A stretch of DNA of 64,000 bases from Corinectria fuckeliana (taxonomy: Eukaryota; Ascomycota; Sordariomycetes; Hypocreales; Nectriaceae): contig WPDH01000220.1 of assembly GCA_019137255.1 (NCBI GenBank), positions 62,001-126,000 on the forward strand. The letters run 5' to 3'. A program made the translations under genes and the position numbers. The notes under the pieces are model-generated. The model was not told the origin of the DNA. It saw only the letters and a list, made by a program, of their open reading frames with translations, and ran no database searches. Numbering within the stretch: the stretch's first letter is position 1; every line of letters starts with the position of its first letter. This document shows positions 1 through 11,001 of this stretch, piece by piece.

Positions 1-473
1 ATGCCCCTGTTTGAAAATCGTCAGTACAGCTTCCTCACAGCGACGGCGACGATGGGGCGAAACTCACATGGGCGCACCGGGGTGTCCCGAGTTGCTGTTG
101 AAGGTGGCATCAGCCTGTTGGCGCAGGGTTCATCAGCACTCATCGATCTCTTGACGACTCATTTTCAGTTACATCGAGAATGGCAGCACCGACGACGAGG
201 CTTGCTGGTGAAAGCCGTCGTGAAGGTACTTGCTCATCGATATCGTCTCTCATGGCTCTCGCGGCTCTGACAACCCCCTCCGCCATGGAGAAAATGCCCG
301 CCCCTGTATCTGCTTTCGTGTTGAATGGCGGGGCATTTTTGCGGTGATGGCGGGGTAATTGTCGAGAGCACAGGAGCTGGAGGGGAAGACCAGAGCGACT
401 AATAGGAAGGGCAACTTACCGCAAGCACGCGGATGGTGTTGATGGCCTTCGTGTCAGTCTCGCCGTACGCCAT
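1..473 (-). CDS. TKL1: Transketolase, 5' end only
   Basis: Thiamine-diphosphate enzyme of the non-oxidative pentose phosphate pathway; it moves two-carbon units between sugar phosphates in the cytosol. Exon 1 (473-420) encodes an 18-residue start, MAYGETDTKAINTIRVLA. A GTAAGT donor follows. Exon 2 (114-68) begins ADATFNSNSGHPGAP, the highly conserved transketolase N-terminal block. A GTGAGT donor at 67-62 leads to exon 3, which starts at 6 and reads G-M before leaving the window. All phases agree, giving RVLA-ADATF and GAP-M-G-M. The upstream strand is strongly pyrimidine-rich (about 500-590), as in many highly expressed fungal promoters. Family assignment is very secure although only about 35 residues are visible. 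Confidence 0.93.
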
Positions 474-1944
474 TTTGTCGGATGTTTTGGAAATGGTGAT
501 ATGGGAGGGGAAGGGTAGAAGAAGAGGAGGAGGAGGAGGAGGAGGAATGGGAAGAAGAAGGAAAGGAAAAAAGAGACGTTAAGGCTGGAGGGGTCAGTCG
601 TGTCATGTATTTAGCAGTCCCCAGTTTTAAAATCAACGTAAGGTACTACACCTCCGCCTGTACCTACTACCGACTGTACATACTTACGGATACGTGTGTG
701 CCAGCCAAAGGTTGCACGGATCCTACCAAGGAGGCACCCAAGCCCGAGTTCCCGCTGCCCCCAGCGCAGCCATTGGGACGCCGGACGCCATTGAAGCCGT
801 TTACGTTGGGATGGATGTTTTCACTGAGGCCGTAGGGACCGCGGGTGCCAGTTTGGGGGCATGGTACCCCCGGCGAGGCACGCCGACTCGGAGTGGGGTC
901 CTGCAGCCGTGGTGGGGGGCCAGTAACGCCCCTCCATTCTTCGCTGTCCTTCGCCGCATCTCTGCTGCACCTCCACTCACCCTCTTCGTAGAGGCTGCCA
1001 TGCTCTGATGTATCTCATGTTAGTAGCTCGTCAACTGAGGACCTTCGGATGCCCCGTTGGGACCTCTGCTCCAGTCAAGATCGTCGAGATGAGCACTCAC
1101 CAGCACACAAAAACCCTGCCATTGCTTGTCCTTGACGCCAGTTCCCCTCCTCATTCCATGCCGTTCGCTGCTGACGTCTGTCCCGGTGGAGCCCCGTCAA
1201 CGTCTCTGCTTGGCCTAGGAGGCCCCTGGTACTTGCTGACCCATGCCATCCGTGGCCAACTCTGACGTCGGAGGGTCGATGGCGGCCGAACCTCAATGTT
1301 ACATAGTCTAGGTAGGCCTAGGTGGTGCTCCCAGTGCAGTCACCTTCTTGCCCTGAAAGTCGAGATCGGTTGACTGGCTGCTGATGCTTTCGGCGCTGCG
1401 GCCTTTTTACCCTAGGCTACCTGCGTGATATGTCCGCGCTGGGGATGCTGGCCCTGGAGATATTTCGCTCAACCATCCGGACAGACTCTAGAGGGTGAAC
1501 CCTCTCGCCTCACCGAATTATCCGGAGGGAGGGGCAAGACGTCGAAACTGGCCACCCCCACTGAGAGAGACGGGTGACTGTATTCGGCGAGCCGGTCCCC
1601 GTCTCGGACACCACTCCGCCGCGGTGCTCTGGCCGTCGCAGGGACCACCGGCCAACTTGCCTCGGGTGTGGACGAGCCGTGCTGGTTGGTTCGGCTCTGG
1701 AAGCCATTGAGCTACCCATCCGCACCAATCCAGACTGGAAAGGCGGTCATTGGCTGCGCGGATAAAAGCCCGTAGGGTTCTGTAGGGGACGAGACGTCGT
1801 TGGAAATTGGTAATTGGCAATGCGATGGTCGGAAACGCTGGAACGTGGTCGAGAGCCGTGGTCGAGAGCCGTGGTCGGAGGACCGGGGAATTGTGGGTGC
1901 GTGACTCACAAGGGGGTAGTCAAAGTGCAGGAGCATTTAGATTG
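474..1944. other. Intergenic: transketolase promoter and unassigned DNA
   Basis: The first 120 bases are a GA-rich (CT-rich on the transketolase strand) tract with GGA/GAA triplet runs at about 515-570. Further right there are only short overlapping reading frames on both strands with no recognisable protein. I see no gene. Confidence 0.6.
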
Positions 1945-2129
1945 AGAGTCGTGCTATTGGCATCAGGGCATCAGGGCATCAAGATATTAAGACGTTAGAG
2001 CGTTAGGGAGTTAGGGCTTTAACTACCTAGAGTATCAGGGTAGGTAAATATAAGCAGGTAGGCGGCAAGAAGTGTGGGTTCACAACCTAAATAGATATAT
2101 AGTACCTACAGCTTGAATAGTACGACTCT
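1945..2129. repeat. Small inverted-repeat (MITE-like) element with decayed tandem repeats
   Basis: The left end AGAGTCGTGCTATT (1945-1958) matches the reverse complement of the right end AATAGTACGACTCT (2116-2129) at 13 of 14 positions. Between them lies a degenerate short tandem repeat: 'catcaggg' repeated, then 'gttagag', 'gttaggg', 'gttaggg'. No target-site duplication is obvious. The right end recurs at 11615-11637. This is probably a non-autonomous element or part of an LTR. The identity is inferred. Confidence 0.5.
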
Positions 2130-2444
2130 AGGTTAATAGGCGATACTTTTAGATTGCAACGTATCTGGTATATGTGTGAAAGAGATGGGGAAATTCCAGT
2201 TTCTACTATTGTATAAAGAAGAGCTTCTTTGAATGCTCTGTCTATGTATGAGTGCGGAAGACCGAGTGCGCCTGTGGTTGGAGCTGGATGTGATATGTGC
2301 AGCAGCTACTTCTGTGGAGTTCATATGTCTCGGAATTTTCTTCACAAGCGCAGCACCTGGATAAGATTCACCCAGACAGACAGACAGACAGATCTAATGC
2401 TATAGATTACCACTTAGTGCAATGATTGCTAACCACGGCTCCAT
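2130..2444. other. Intergenic, AT-rich
   Basis: Contains a short CAGA microsatellite at about 2375-2392. Nothing else is recognised. Confidence 0.5.
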
Positions 2445-3630
2445 ACCAAGGACCTAGATGATACAACCTATAACGGCGCTCAGGTCGCTGAAATCGGCCG
2501 CCTTCATGCTCAGATCAACGAGGAGGCAGTCTGCAAACTCGCTTCTAGCCGGAACGATGGCAAACCTTGCAGCATCTAATATCCCTCAAAGGCTGTTGGG
2601 CTAGATGCTCTTACGGGGCGTGCCAACTATCATGTCCGCATCCGCTTCGGTGATGGATCCCCGTCGTGGTTTATGCGAGTGCCGCGGTTTTCGGGCTTTG
2701 CCGTTGGATTCCCCCTGATCCGCAGCGAGTATGCAAACCCCAAAATTCCTAGAGACTACCGCAGTACCGGCACCGCGGGCCTTTTTGTTCGGCATGCTGT
2801 CTCAAGGTACCGACCATGGCATTAGGGTATGTTTCCTTCTCATAGAGGAGTTGCCAGGCAAGTCGTGGGATGGTCAAGGAGACGACATCCTCGCCGCGAC
2901 CTTGGTCGAGTTGAAGAAGCATCCGGTCACCAAAGCGGGATCTCTATAGGTCGAGTCTCCTGATGGCGTCCCATCAGCCTCTGCTACGGCCAGCGGCAGG
3001 TTCGTCAGTCTTGAACCCTACGGGCCATTCGAGACCTTGGTGGCATACTATACGGCCTGAGCTAAGCAGTACCTGGCGTTAATTGCGGACGGCCCAGCTC
3101 TATCCCCAGTTTCCTATCGAAGTCTACTTAGTATATCGCCTTCTTCAAGGTAATACGGCCCAGTTGTCCGAATTTGAGGATCAGCTCTTTTTAAAACATG
3201 TCGATGATGTGGGCGACCACCTGGTGGTTAACAAAGACCTTAACATTATTGATATTATCAACTGGTAGATGGCGCGTATCGTTCCGCAACGAGAGGCATT
3301 CGTGCTATCCTCGTATCCGCCGACATGAGAGCTCTTTGCGATGGTAAATTCTCGCTTAGTACAAGAGAAGCTGTGTTAATCAATGCCTTGCGCGAGAAGG
3401 GGGCTGGGCTGGCAAGCCAAACCAGAGATGAGAAGGTAAGAAGATTATTCTGGGGCTTGGGGCTCGAGCCTGAATGGGCCTACGCGTTACCATTAGTAAA
3501 TGGCATCCTTCAGGTCTTCGGGGTTACACAGGGCTGAGATAAATGGAACGAGGTAGCATTAAAGCGATATGAGGGCGGTGAACGCCTCAAGGCTCTTGTA
3601 GAAGAGTCTTCTAGGAATAATAAAGATTAG
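2445..3630 (+). pseudogene. Broken APH-type phosphotransferase-family gene
   Basis: Remnant of a fungal protein of the aminoglycoside phosphotransferase/choline kinase-like (APH) superfamily, readable only by moving between frames. Recognisable blocks in order: YNGAQVAEIGRLHAQINEEA near the start; APRAFLFGMLSQGTDHGIRV (about 2775-2830); IEELPGKSWDGQG; YPQFPIEVYLVYRLLQGN (about 3106); a catalytic-region block KHVDDVGDHLVVNKDLNI then INW; and a C-terminal block DEKVRRLFWGLGLEPEWAYA (about 3427). Lesions include stops after CSI (about 2577), at 2947-2949, about 3058, 3266-3268 and 3535-3537, plus frame changes near 3090 and 3325. The stop at 3266 replaces a Gln expected in the 'DWQMAR' context (CAG to TAG). 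Translation continues past the last stop to 3630. It is clearly non-functional. The family is identified from memory of similar fungal proteins, and the substrate is unknown. Confidence 0.75.
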
Positions 3631-4138
3631 TACGAAGTAGCTGTCAATAATGTACAACTACAGCAGTTCCACTCTACCAAGGGAACCTGGCAACTCTGTC
3701 AGCCGCAATAGATCCTACTAATAGTCCTTATGCTATGTAGAATAGCGACGCTTTTCACCAGGTTAGGCAGCTCTAACAGCGCCTTCTCTATTTTTACAGT
3801 AATAAAATAACAGTTAATACTTGATTTATTACCTCTTACCCTGACTATTAAGTAAAGCTGTAACGCAGTGACATTCAGCAGTATTGATTATTAACCGTAG
3901 TGTACGCCTACGTGTAGTTAAGTAGGTAGTCTCTTAAAGGACTAGACTAAGTTATAGATAAGTAATAGAATTTTCCGATTTGGCAACCTCCAGTGCTCCA
4001 CCACAAAACCACCCACCTCATACGAATATTTCATATTTCCACGAGATTATTGTCACAGCCCACGGCACCACCGAAACAAGTCCAAGTTCCATTCCCAATC
4101 CCAGACAGGACCCCTCTTATAGCTATTCAGATAGAGTC
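3631..4138. other. Intergenic, AT-rich and TA-rich, upstream of BMT6-like gene
   Basis: Very AT-rich with frequent TA, TTA and TAG (3640-3970), as expected of DNA decayed by repeat-induced point mutation. No coding potential. The BMT6-like promoter must lie in its last part. Confidence 0.55.
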
Positions 4139-5284
4139 ATGGTCAAGAAAACGCCATCCTCCAGAAAGCCCGCAGCCAATTCCAAGAAGCTGTCCAAGAA
4201 GCCATCTAAGGCGCCAGCTCCAGCTCCCGCTCCCGCCCAGCAAGCAGACCACCCTTCTCCCACCAGCCTCCAGACTCCCGCGGAGCAGCAGCGTCTGCTC
4301 GACATCTTCGCCGATGCCTTCAGAAACATCCTGTCGTCAGACCACTTCCCCGTGCTGCTGCAGGAGCTGAAGCAGGCGCTCTACAACCGTGACTTTGCTA
4401 CTGCTTTCGGACGCGAGGACTACCTCGAGGCGTATGCCGCGAGATGGAGCCCCACGCGCGCGCTGGGCTACGTCGCCGTCTTCCTGAGTATGAAAGCGCA
4501 TCTGAACAAGGTCGTCGACTTCGGAGACAAGCTTCCCCAGGCGGGAGAGGCGGCAAGTAAAGACGGAGAGGAAGTGAAGGATGATGTTCCGTCGCCGCTC
4601 GTCGCCGCGGGGAAAGGCGGCACGCTGCGAATGGTCTGCATTGGCGGTTGCGCCGCAGAGCACCTTGCCTTCGCCTCGTACATCCAGTCGCAGACCTTCG
4701 CCGGCCGCCTCGTCCTGGTCGACTCAGGCCCCTGGTCCTCCATCAACGCGCTCCTCGAGGCCAAGACCACGTCGCCGCCGCCGCTCTCCCCGTATGCCTC
4801 CGCTGCAGCCAAGGCCGACAACCACAGGCTCCTCGGCGCAGACCGGCTCGCCTTCGCCTTCACGCAGCAGGACATCCTCGCGCTGGACGGCCCGGCGCTG
4901 GCGGCTGCGGTGGGCGCGCGGCCCGTCGTCGTGACGCTCATGTTCACGCTCAACGAACTGTACACGCGCAGCGGCATCTCCAAGACGACGACGCTGCTCA
5001 AGAACCTCGGCGAGGTGCTCGCAGACGGCAGCTTGGTGCTAGTCGTGGACAGCCCCGGGAGCTACTCGGAGGCGGTGCTCGGGAAGGAGAAGAAGCGATA
5101 TCCCATGCAGTGGCTGCTCGACCACACGCTTCTTGAGACGACTGAGAAGCAAGGCTACTCGTGGGACAAGCTAGAATCCCACGAGTCCGTCTGGTTCCGA
5201 CTCCCTGAGGATCTTTACTATCCCATACCCCTGGAGAACATGCGCTACCAGCTACACTTGTACCGCTTAGAAAAATCATCTTGA
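4139..5284 (+). CDS. BMT6: 25S rRNA (uridine-N3)-methyltransferase-like protein, BMT6 family
   Basis: Single-exon, 381-residue putative SAM-dependent methyltransferase. The yeast relative Bmt6 methylates uridine 2843 of 25S rRNA in the nucleolus. The first in-frame ATG is at 4139. The open frame extends upstream only through non-ATG codons. The N-terminus is a Lys/Pro/Ala-rich basic tail (residues 2-40) suited to nucleolar targeting. It is followed by the family block YNRDFATAFGREDYLEAYAA and RWSPTRALGYVAVFL, then the SAM-binding-like strand MVCIGGCAAEHLAF (about residues 162-176). A later block is MQWLLDHTLLETTEKQGYSW. Assignment rests on these blocks and length. It ends 88 bases from the convergent phosphatase gene, so the two 3' UTRs must be short or overlap. 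Confidence 0.8.
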   Translation: MVKKTPSSRKPAANSKKLSKKPSKAPAPAPAPAQQADHPSPTSLQTPAEQQRLLDIFADAFRNILSSDHFPVLLQELKQALYNRDFATAFGREDYLEAYAARWSPTRALGYVAVFLSMKAHLNKVVDFGDKLPQAGEAASKDGEEVKDDVPSPLVAAGKGGTLRMVCIGGCAAEHLAFASYIQSQTFAGRLVLVDSGPWSSINALLEAKTTSPPPLSPYASAAAKADNHRLLGADRLAFAFTQQDILALDGPALAAAVGARPVVVTLMFTLNELYTRSGISKTTTLLKNLGEVLADGSLVLVVDSPGSYSEAVLGKEKKRYPMQWLLDHTLLETTEKQGYSWDKLESHESVWFRLPEDLYYPIPLENMRYQLHLYRLEKSS

Positions 5285-5372
5285 TCAAGGCAAGCTGCGT
5301 TCGAGTAAAAATGGTATCTACCTGTATATGCGTTTCTATGTTCCGGTCTTTGCTGGATAATACTGCAACGGC

Positions 5373-8354
5373 TCACGCCCACACCAGCTTCTTGATCGAG
5401 TGCCCTAGCTGCTCTAGCAACCCAGTGTTGCGCCGCGCCTCATCTAGCGATATTATGTCCCCCATTTCTACAATGCTCTTCTGCTCCTCACCAGCTTTCT
5501 CCAGCTGGTGTTCCAAGGCCAGGCGCTCAATCTCAGCACAGATGGTCACTACCTGTTGCAATTCAGTCTGCTGTGGGCCATCCGTCCCTGTGACGGCCAT
5601 AGACGAGTCTGTGTCCGGTGCTTTGAAGACGAGTCGGCGCAGACCTGGCGACTGCGGTGTTTTCCCCGACAGAAGACTGGCGAGACTGGCTGGAATACTG
5701 GCGTCTTTTTCGTTTCCGATGCCTGCAATGTCGCCACGGCTTGAAAAGGTCCGCGTGTTTGTGCGCTTGATATCGTTCTTCCCTGGGTGATAGGAGACAA
5801 CAAATCCGACATTCTTGGTCTCATCAAGGTGTGACGTGGAAATGGTCGAGGTGATGTAAGTTCCGAATTTGATACCTGTGACATTTTCAAGTTGAATCCG
5901 TTCAAACGACGACACCTTGTCTGACTTCCAGTCGAATCGGCAGAGGTAAAGCGCCGCATCTGTCAAAAGTAGGACGACCTCCTCGAGTGGAAAGGCCTTA
6001 ATAGTGTCGGGTGTGTTGGGGCTCAGGAGCACCCATCCGCCATGGAACTCTTCCTTTTCATCTGCAACGACTCGCTTCTGGCAAAGCTCAATGGCCATCT
6101 GTCTCATCTTGACCATAGACATCGCCGGATCCTTGGTCATCATGTCGCTTTCAAATTCTTCAAATACCTTGGCGGTCACGTTTCCGAGGAGGAAGTCTAT
6201 TGCCGCCTGGCTGAAGTAGTCGTTCACCATACTATCGTTGTTAGCATGTGAGGAGGGGGTGTGAATTGGTAGTAAACAACATACCCGCTGTAAAACCGTG
6301 CAACAGACAATCCCAAGTCATTTAGAGCGCCGCGATAGTCTCTTTTCCGCGTTCTAGTGTAGTCGCCCTTCATGGCTGCCGTGGATGTATATTGCTTCGA
6401 GACGGCATCGCCGTTGTCTGCCCAAAGCGTGTTGAACCAGGCTGTCTGTTGGTCCAGCTGCGCACTCATGTCAATTCCTTCCTCCTTAAATTGCACCTCT
6501 AGCATGTGCTTCCCAAATGAACTTTGGCAGACATTGGTGCGGTCCAGGCAGTCCATGCAGTTGGTTCGCAAAACACCCTTCTGCTGAACGACCTGAGCAC
6601 CATCTTTGTGCACGGTGCTACCAAAATCTTCTAGCTTGCCTCGCAAGCGAAGCAATAGGTAGCTCACATTCTCAAACTTCATACCCTTGCAGGCAGCATG
6701 GAAGTCGAACCATTCGAACGGTATTCGTTGGTCTTCCGCCATCCCATCGTTGAATTGATTAATGCTTGTTTCGTAGGCTGAGCCAATGGACTGCTCAACG
6801 CCATGCTTCTCAACAAGATTTACAACCTGTAGGGAGCCGTAGTTCCTCAGTAGCATCTCAAAATGCTTCCGAAAGGCAATGGAGTTGGTTTGTTCGGAGT
6901 ATTGCAGTGTAGGGATTGGCTTGAACGAGTATGGCGACTGAGTAAAAAATAACGGAATGCTGCCTCTGATCTGCAAAAAGGAGTAGACTTTTGACGATGG
7001 ATCCCAAGTGGAAGACGACAATAGTTGTTCAGTCTCAACCATGTTTGCAACGAAGCCGTCTTGATCAATACCACGCCGAAGATATCGCAGACCGGCCCGT
7101 TTCGTGGACCTTCGTGATATCAGGGTGATGAGATACCTTCTCTCAGTCGACCTAAGATCAATAGAGGCCCTCACACTCTCAACGGGTGGCGACCCTGGCG
7201 GCGACTTTGAAGGCGAGAGGTTGGACATCTCGACAGAGTCCTGTGAGGCCTCATCCATCTGAGGGGGCTGGCTGTCCACCACAAAGGACCTCTGCCCAAC
7301 AAACCCTTGCATCAAAGGCAACGCCAGGCACTCATGCCCTGCCGAGATGAAGGGCTGCAAAAGGTGTCTGTTTCCGAAGAAGATGTTATCCACCTGAGTA
7401 TAGAGGGGCGCTTCGGTGTTGGGAGGTGACTCTCTTTTAGAGAGGGATCTGGTGATGTCAAAGTCATAGGAGAAGTAGAAGCTCTGGGAGGAACCGAAGA
7501 GAACTTGCACCGTCCGGAGCAGCTTCGGTAGTAGTTCGGGCTCATTGGTGTTGTTGCGCAAGTCTTCCTCAAGAGGCACCTTCTTTGGTAGGTTTTCAGG
7601 CGCTGGCGTGATCGATATCTCTGGGACAGTTGGCGAGTTGCTCAGTCCCATGTTCCTCTTCTGGTCTAAAGTCCATCCGCTCCGACTGAACCATCGCTGT
7701 GCGAATCTCCCATAACTACCTCGGCGACGAATGACATCCTCAGCGACGCTGCTTCTGGCAGAGTCTGGCCGTGCATCCCCATCCTCGATAACGGCGTCAT
7801 CAACCTCATCAGAAGTCGTAGAAGGGATCTCGACCTCCTCTTCACTGCTGTCGCTATCCTCGCTAAAGTCGCGAGCTTGCCGGGACAGGTGATTAGACGT
7901 CCTGCGGATAGACTCCTCGGCGCCGGACTTGGAGGCACATGGCGTGACGGCGACTTCAGTAACAACGTAGATCGGATACCCACGGATCTGGGCAACCTGC
8001 CGACGACGGGTAATGGTGACAAGGTAGCTCAGTCTCGACACAGTGATAAGGCCTAGACAGAGGGTGACATGTTAGAAGTCTACGTATCGCCAGGGTACGG
8101 GCTTGCAGCATGGAGGGAGCTCGGGAGTCGTAAATCGGAGACAGGGGGATCGTACCAATCACGCCAAAAGCCTCAAAGCAGGATTCAGGCTTGGAGGTGT
8201 CGGGAACCTGTTCACGGGGGACCGAAGACAGGATCGCATCGCCGTACTTGATCCTCACGGGCTGGAACGGTCGTTGACCCTTGGAAGAGAGCGGCTGGAT
8301 GATGAGCCCGTCGATCGCTGCGCAGACGATGATCTTCCGAGCGACGCCTGGCAT
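5373..8354 (-). CDS. SAC-domain phosphoinositide phosphatase with hSac2 domain
   Basis: Three exons, 8354-8156, 8052-6285 and 6231-5373, give 941 residues in continuous phase (joins GVI-GLITVSRL and FYS-GMVNDYF). The SAC catalytic signature RTNCMDCLDRTNVC (CX5R type, about residue 560) marks a lipid phosphatase acting on membrane phosphoinositides. The last exon encodes an hSac2-type domain (from about residue 656), as in human INPP5F/Sac2, a PI4P phosphatase of the endocytic system. A Ser/Asp/Glu-rich linker lies near residues 110-170 and a serine-rich insert near 310-345. The long insertions separate it from ER-resident yeast Sac1, and no membrane anchor is evident at the C-terminus. An upstream in-frame TTG exists, but the ATG at 8354 (MPGVARKIIVCAAIDG) is the natural start. 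Substrate preference is inferred. Confidence 0.88.
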
Positions 8355-8898
8355 TGTGCGCGCGGTGCCCGTCAAGAGCGCATACGAAGCAGAAATCAAG
8401 AACGGCAACAATCAATTATACCAGGGATCAGGTGCCCAGACGGCTTGGAGTAGTAAATCTTTGGGCAGGTATGAAGGAAGTAGCAAAGGTCAGCTCTATC
8501 ATCAGCTACAGAAAATGCCCGATGCGACTGCGGCGCTTAATGACCGAATAGATACATTTGGTGGAGCAGACGTCATAGGCCGGCCGCCTATCAGGCGTGG
8601 AGTCTCAGCCCACGCCGTCGACGCCCGCCGCCAAGTCCGACGTCGCATGGACTAGGCAGACTATAGACTGCATTTACGCGGACTCACGGGACAGTTGCAT
8701 CCATCTCGACGTGGTAGGCAATGGATTCGCCAAGTTTATGATATATATGTGTTTTTTGTGTGCCAACAGGACGATTTCAGTCTACAGAACACCAAAAAAT
8801 GACCCATTCGCAGACGCCGTCAAACCTAAAACAGATCCAATGGCAACCCGGAGCCCCGTCCATGCATCGCATCCTTTTCCTTCGTTGTGCTGGGTATC
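8355..8898. other. Intergenic between SAC gene start and SNU13 stop
   Basis: Holds the promoter of the phosphatase gene and the 3' UTR of SNU13, both on the minus strand. No coding sequence or clear motif seen. Confidence 0.55.
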
Positions 8899-9461
8899 TC
8901 AAATGGCGAGGCGCTCGACCTTGTCACGCATGGCCCGGATCTGGCCAGCCAGCTCGCTAGCATCGTTGCTGGTGATACTGGCCGCAATGACGGCACGGCT
9001 GACACCGCAGGCTCGGCCAAGGTGCATCTTGCTGCTGACGTAGACGTAGGGAACTATGGCGTTCGGATCAGTATGCTGGGCCGTCTGAAGCGGGATTGAT
9101 GCGATTGCGCTTACCGTTCTTGTCCTCGCAAAGGAGAGGCAAGTGCAGGAGAATGGCCAGGGGCTGGGTATCGGCAGCGAGGACGACGATCTCAGAAACA
9201 CCTCGGTTCAGGGTCTTGGTGGCCTCGTTGGCGCCCTTCTTCAGCTGGCGAGCGTCTGTTAGGAGGAAAGTCAGTCCATGTAGCGTATGGCATATCAGGC
9301 AGTCGGAGTCATGAAGGACGTACGCTGAGAGGACTGGACGAGGTCCAGGAGCTCCTGCTCGAGCTTCTGGTCGGCCAGGGGCCAGGCTGCAAAGACATTA
9401 GCCTCAAGAACTAATCTGCAGCAGTGATTCTTCGCATACCGGCGCTAGAGTCGGCAGACAT
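8899..9461 (-). CDS. SNU13: SNU13 / 15.5K RNA-binding protein (L7Ae family)
   Basis: Component of the U4/U6.U5 tri-snRNP and of C/D-box snoRNPs; it binds kink-turn RNA in nucleus and nucleolus. Four exons, 9461-9440, 9386-9324, 9255-9115 and 9053-8899, add to 126 residues, the same length as yeast Snu13. The product reads MSADSSAG-AWPLADQKLEQ at its start, then RQLKKGANEATKTLNRG, the RNA-binding signature of the L7Ae/NHP2 family. It continues LLHLPLLCEDKN, VPYVYVSSKMHLGRACGVSR and AAS-ITSND. All introns are short (51-69 bases) with clean GT-AG ends. It is transcribed away from VMA3, with which it shares a 658-base divergent promoter region. Confidence 0.95.
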
Positions 9462-10119
9462 TATCGAAGATGGCTGAAGGTTTCGTCGGGAGATAAAAAG
9501 ACTGCCAGCGGGGTTAGCAAGGTCTGTCGACGGTGACAACGAGGATTGCGAACTGCGTATGGAAACCCGTCAAGGCACGCCATTCGACTGGAGGAGACTC
9601 ACCAGCGAGGATAATCAGTTCAGGGTTCCTTGCGTTGGCTCGCCCTGAGGACTATTGGATAGCGATGTTGGCGGTTTTGTTGCTGGCGGATTGCTTGAAA
9701 CGAACGGTCAAACGAGAAAAAGCTCCAGAAAAAATCCAAGCCCAAAAATTTCACATGGGCCCGCCAGGTTGGCCTGTGCCCACATCTGCCTGCGGAGGCT
9801 GCGGTTCATCGCAAGACCCACCTCATCAGCCTGGAACCGGACGTCGGAGTCACCTTTGATCCGGGCCCCGTGCCGGATTATGTAAGGTCAGCTCAGCTCC
9901 CTCCTGCCAGTGCAGCAAAACCTTCCCGCCAACCAGACGCCAACCTGGAATGAGACCTTAACAAGCACACCTCGCCCAAGCACCGATCCATTTCATCGAC
10001 GGCTTATCCCCCCGACGTCTCTCGCCAACCCGCTTCTACCGCCAGCTCCTCGTCGCGTCTCCAGCTTCGATCTCTTCACTACACCCGTCCCCCCGTCTCG
10101 ACTTGTCAATACCGCCAAC
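9462..10119. promoter_or_regulatory. Divergent promoter region of SNU13 and VMA3
   Basis: About 660 bases separate the two start codons. The VMA3 side (9900-10110) is C/T-rich and low in G, typical of a fungal 5' leader. No TATA box is obvious on either side. Confidence 0.5.
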
Positions 10120-11001
10120 ATGGTGTCCGAATACTGGTACGTGCCGCGCGCCTCCTTGCCCCGTCATCACCAAGCTCCCTTACCATCCGCCGGAGCTCCT
10201 GGCATCGCCCATCTTCGCTCAGCATTATCGGACTCCATTGCTATCACCTACCACAGCCTTCACGTATATGATTGAAGCTAACATGTGCGTTTCTACAGCC
10301 CCGTCTACGCGGTTAGTCCTCCACGTCATCCGCTCAGCGACGTCACAGGGATGACCTCGAGTCGCCTTGACTCCGTCTAGAGCTCCGATATCACATCGAC
10401 GTATATAGAGCTAATCATCTCATAGCCCTTCTTCGGCGCCATGGGCTGCACCTGCGCCATCGTCTTCACCTGCTTGGGTGCCTCTTATGGTACTGCCAAG
10501 TCTGGTGTCGGCATCGCTGCCATGGGTGTCCTCCGCCCTGACCTTATCGTCAAGAGTAGGTTTCCCGACCACGCGCATCAAAATCCATAAAAAGCTGACT
10601 CTTGCAGACATTGTCCCCGTCATTATGGCTGGTATCATTGGTATCTACGGTCTCGTCGTCTCCGTCCTCATCTCCGATGGTTTGAAGCAGGACCTTCCTC
10701 TATACACTGGTTTCATCCAGTTCGGTGCCGGCCTCTCCGTCGGTCTCGCTGGTCTCGCTGCTGGTTTCGCCATTGGTATCGTCGGTGATGCTGGTGTCCG
10801 AGGAACTGCTCAGCAACCCCGTCTTTTCGTCGGCATGATTCTTATTCTCATTTTTGCCGAAGTCTTGGGTAAGTGGGCATTCAGCCAACTCAATCATGGC
10901 GTCTGGTCCTCCCTTACTAATCACACTTACCAGGTCTCTACGGTCTCATTGTTGCTCTGCTCATGAACTCCAAGGCTACTCTCAACGCCACTTGTGGTTA
11001 A
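10120..11001 (+). CDS. VMA3: V-type ATPase proteolipid subunit c
   Basis: Forms the proton-conducting c-ring of the vacuolar ATPase Vo sector. Five exons (10120-10136, 10299-10311, 10426-10555, 10608-10868, 10934-11001) give 162 residues. Exon 2 is only 13 bases and, with exon 1, encodes MVSEYCPVYA. Exon 3 continues PFFGAMGCTCAIVFTCLGAS. Four hydrophobic helices are visible, with the essential proton-carrying glutamate in ILIFAEVLGLYG (Glu138) in the last helix. The tail is LLMNSKATLNATCG. Exon phases are all consistent, and the protein closely matches the Neurospora subunit as I remember it. The paralogue VMA11 is less likely because the N-terminus and C-terminus match subunit c. Confidence 0.95.

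Noticed and set aside
1990..2020. TTAGGG repeats suggesting a telomere fragment
   Set aside because: Only two imperfect units inside a degenerate tandem repeat; not a telomeric array.
3980..4138. Longer BMT6 start in frame at 3980
   Set aside because: The codon at 3980 is TTG; the first in-frame ATG is 4139 and begins the basic tail.
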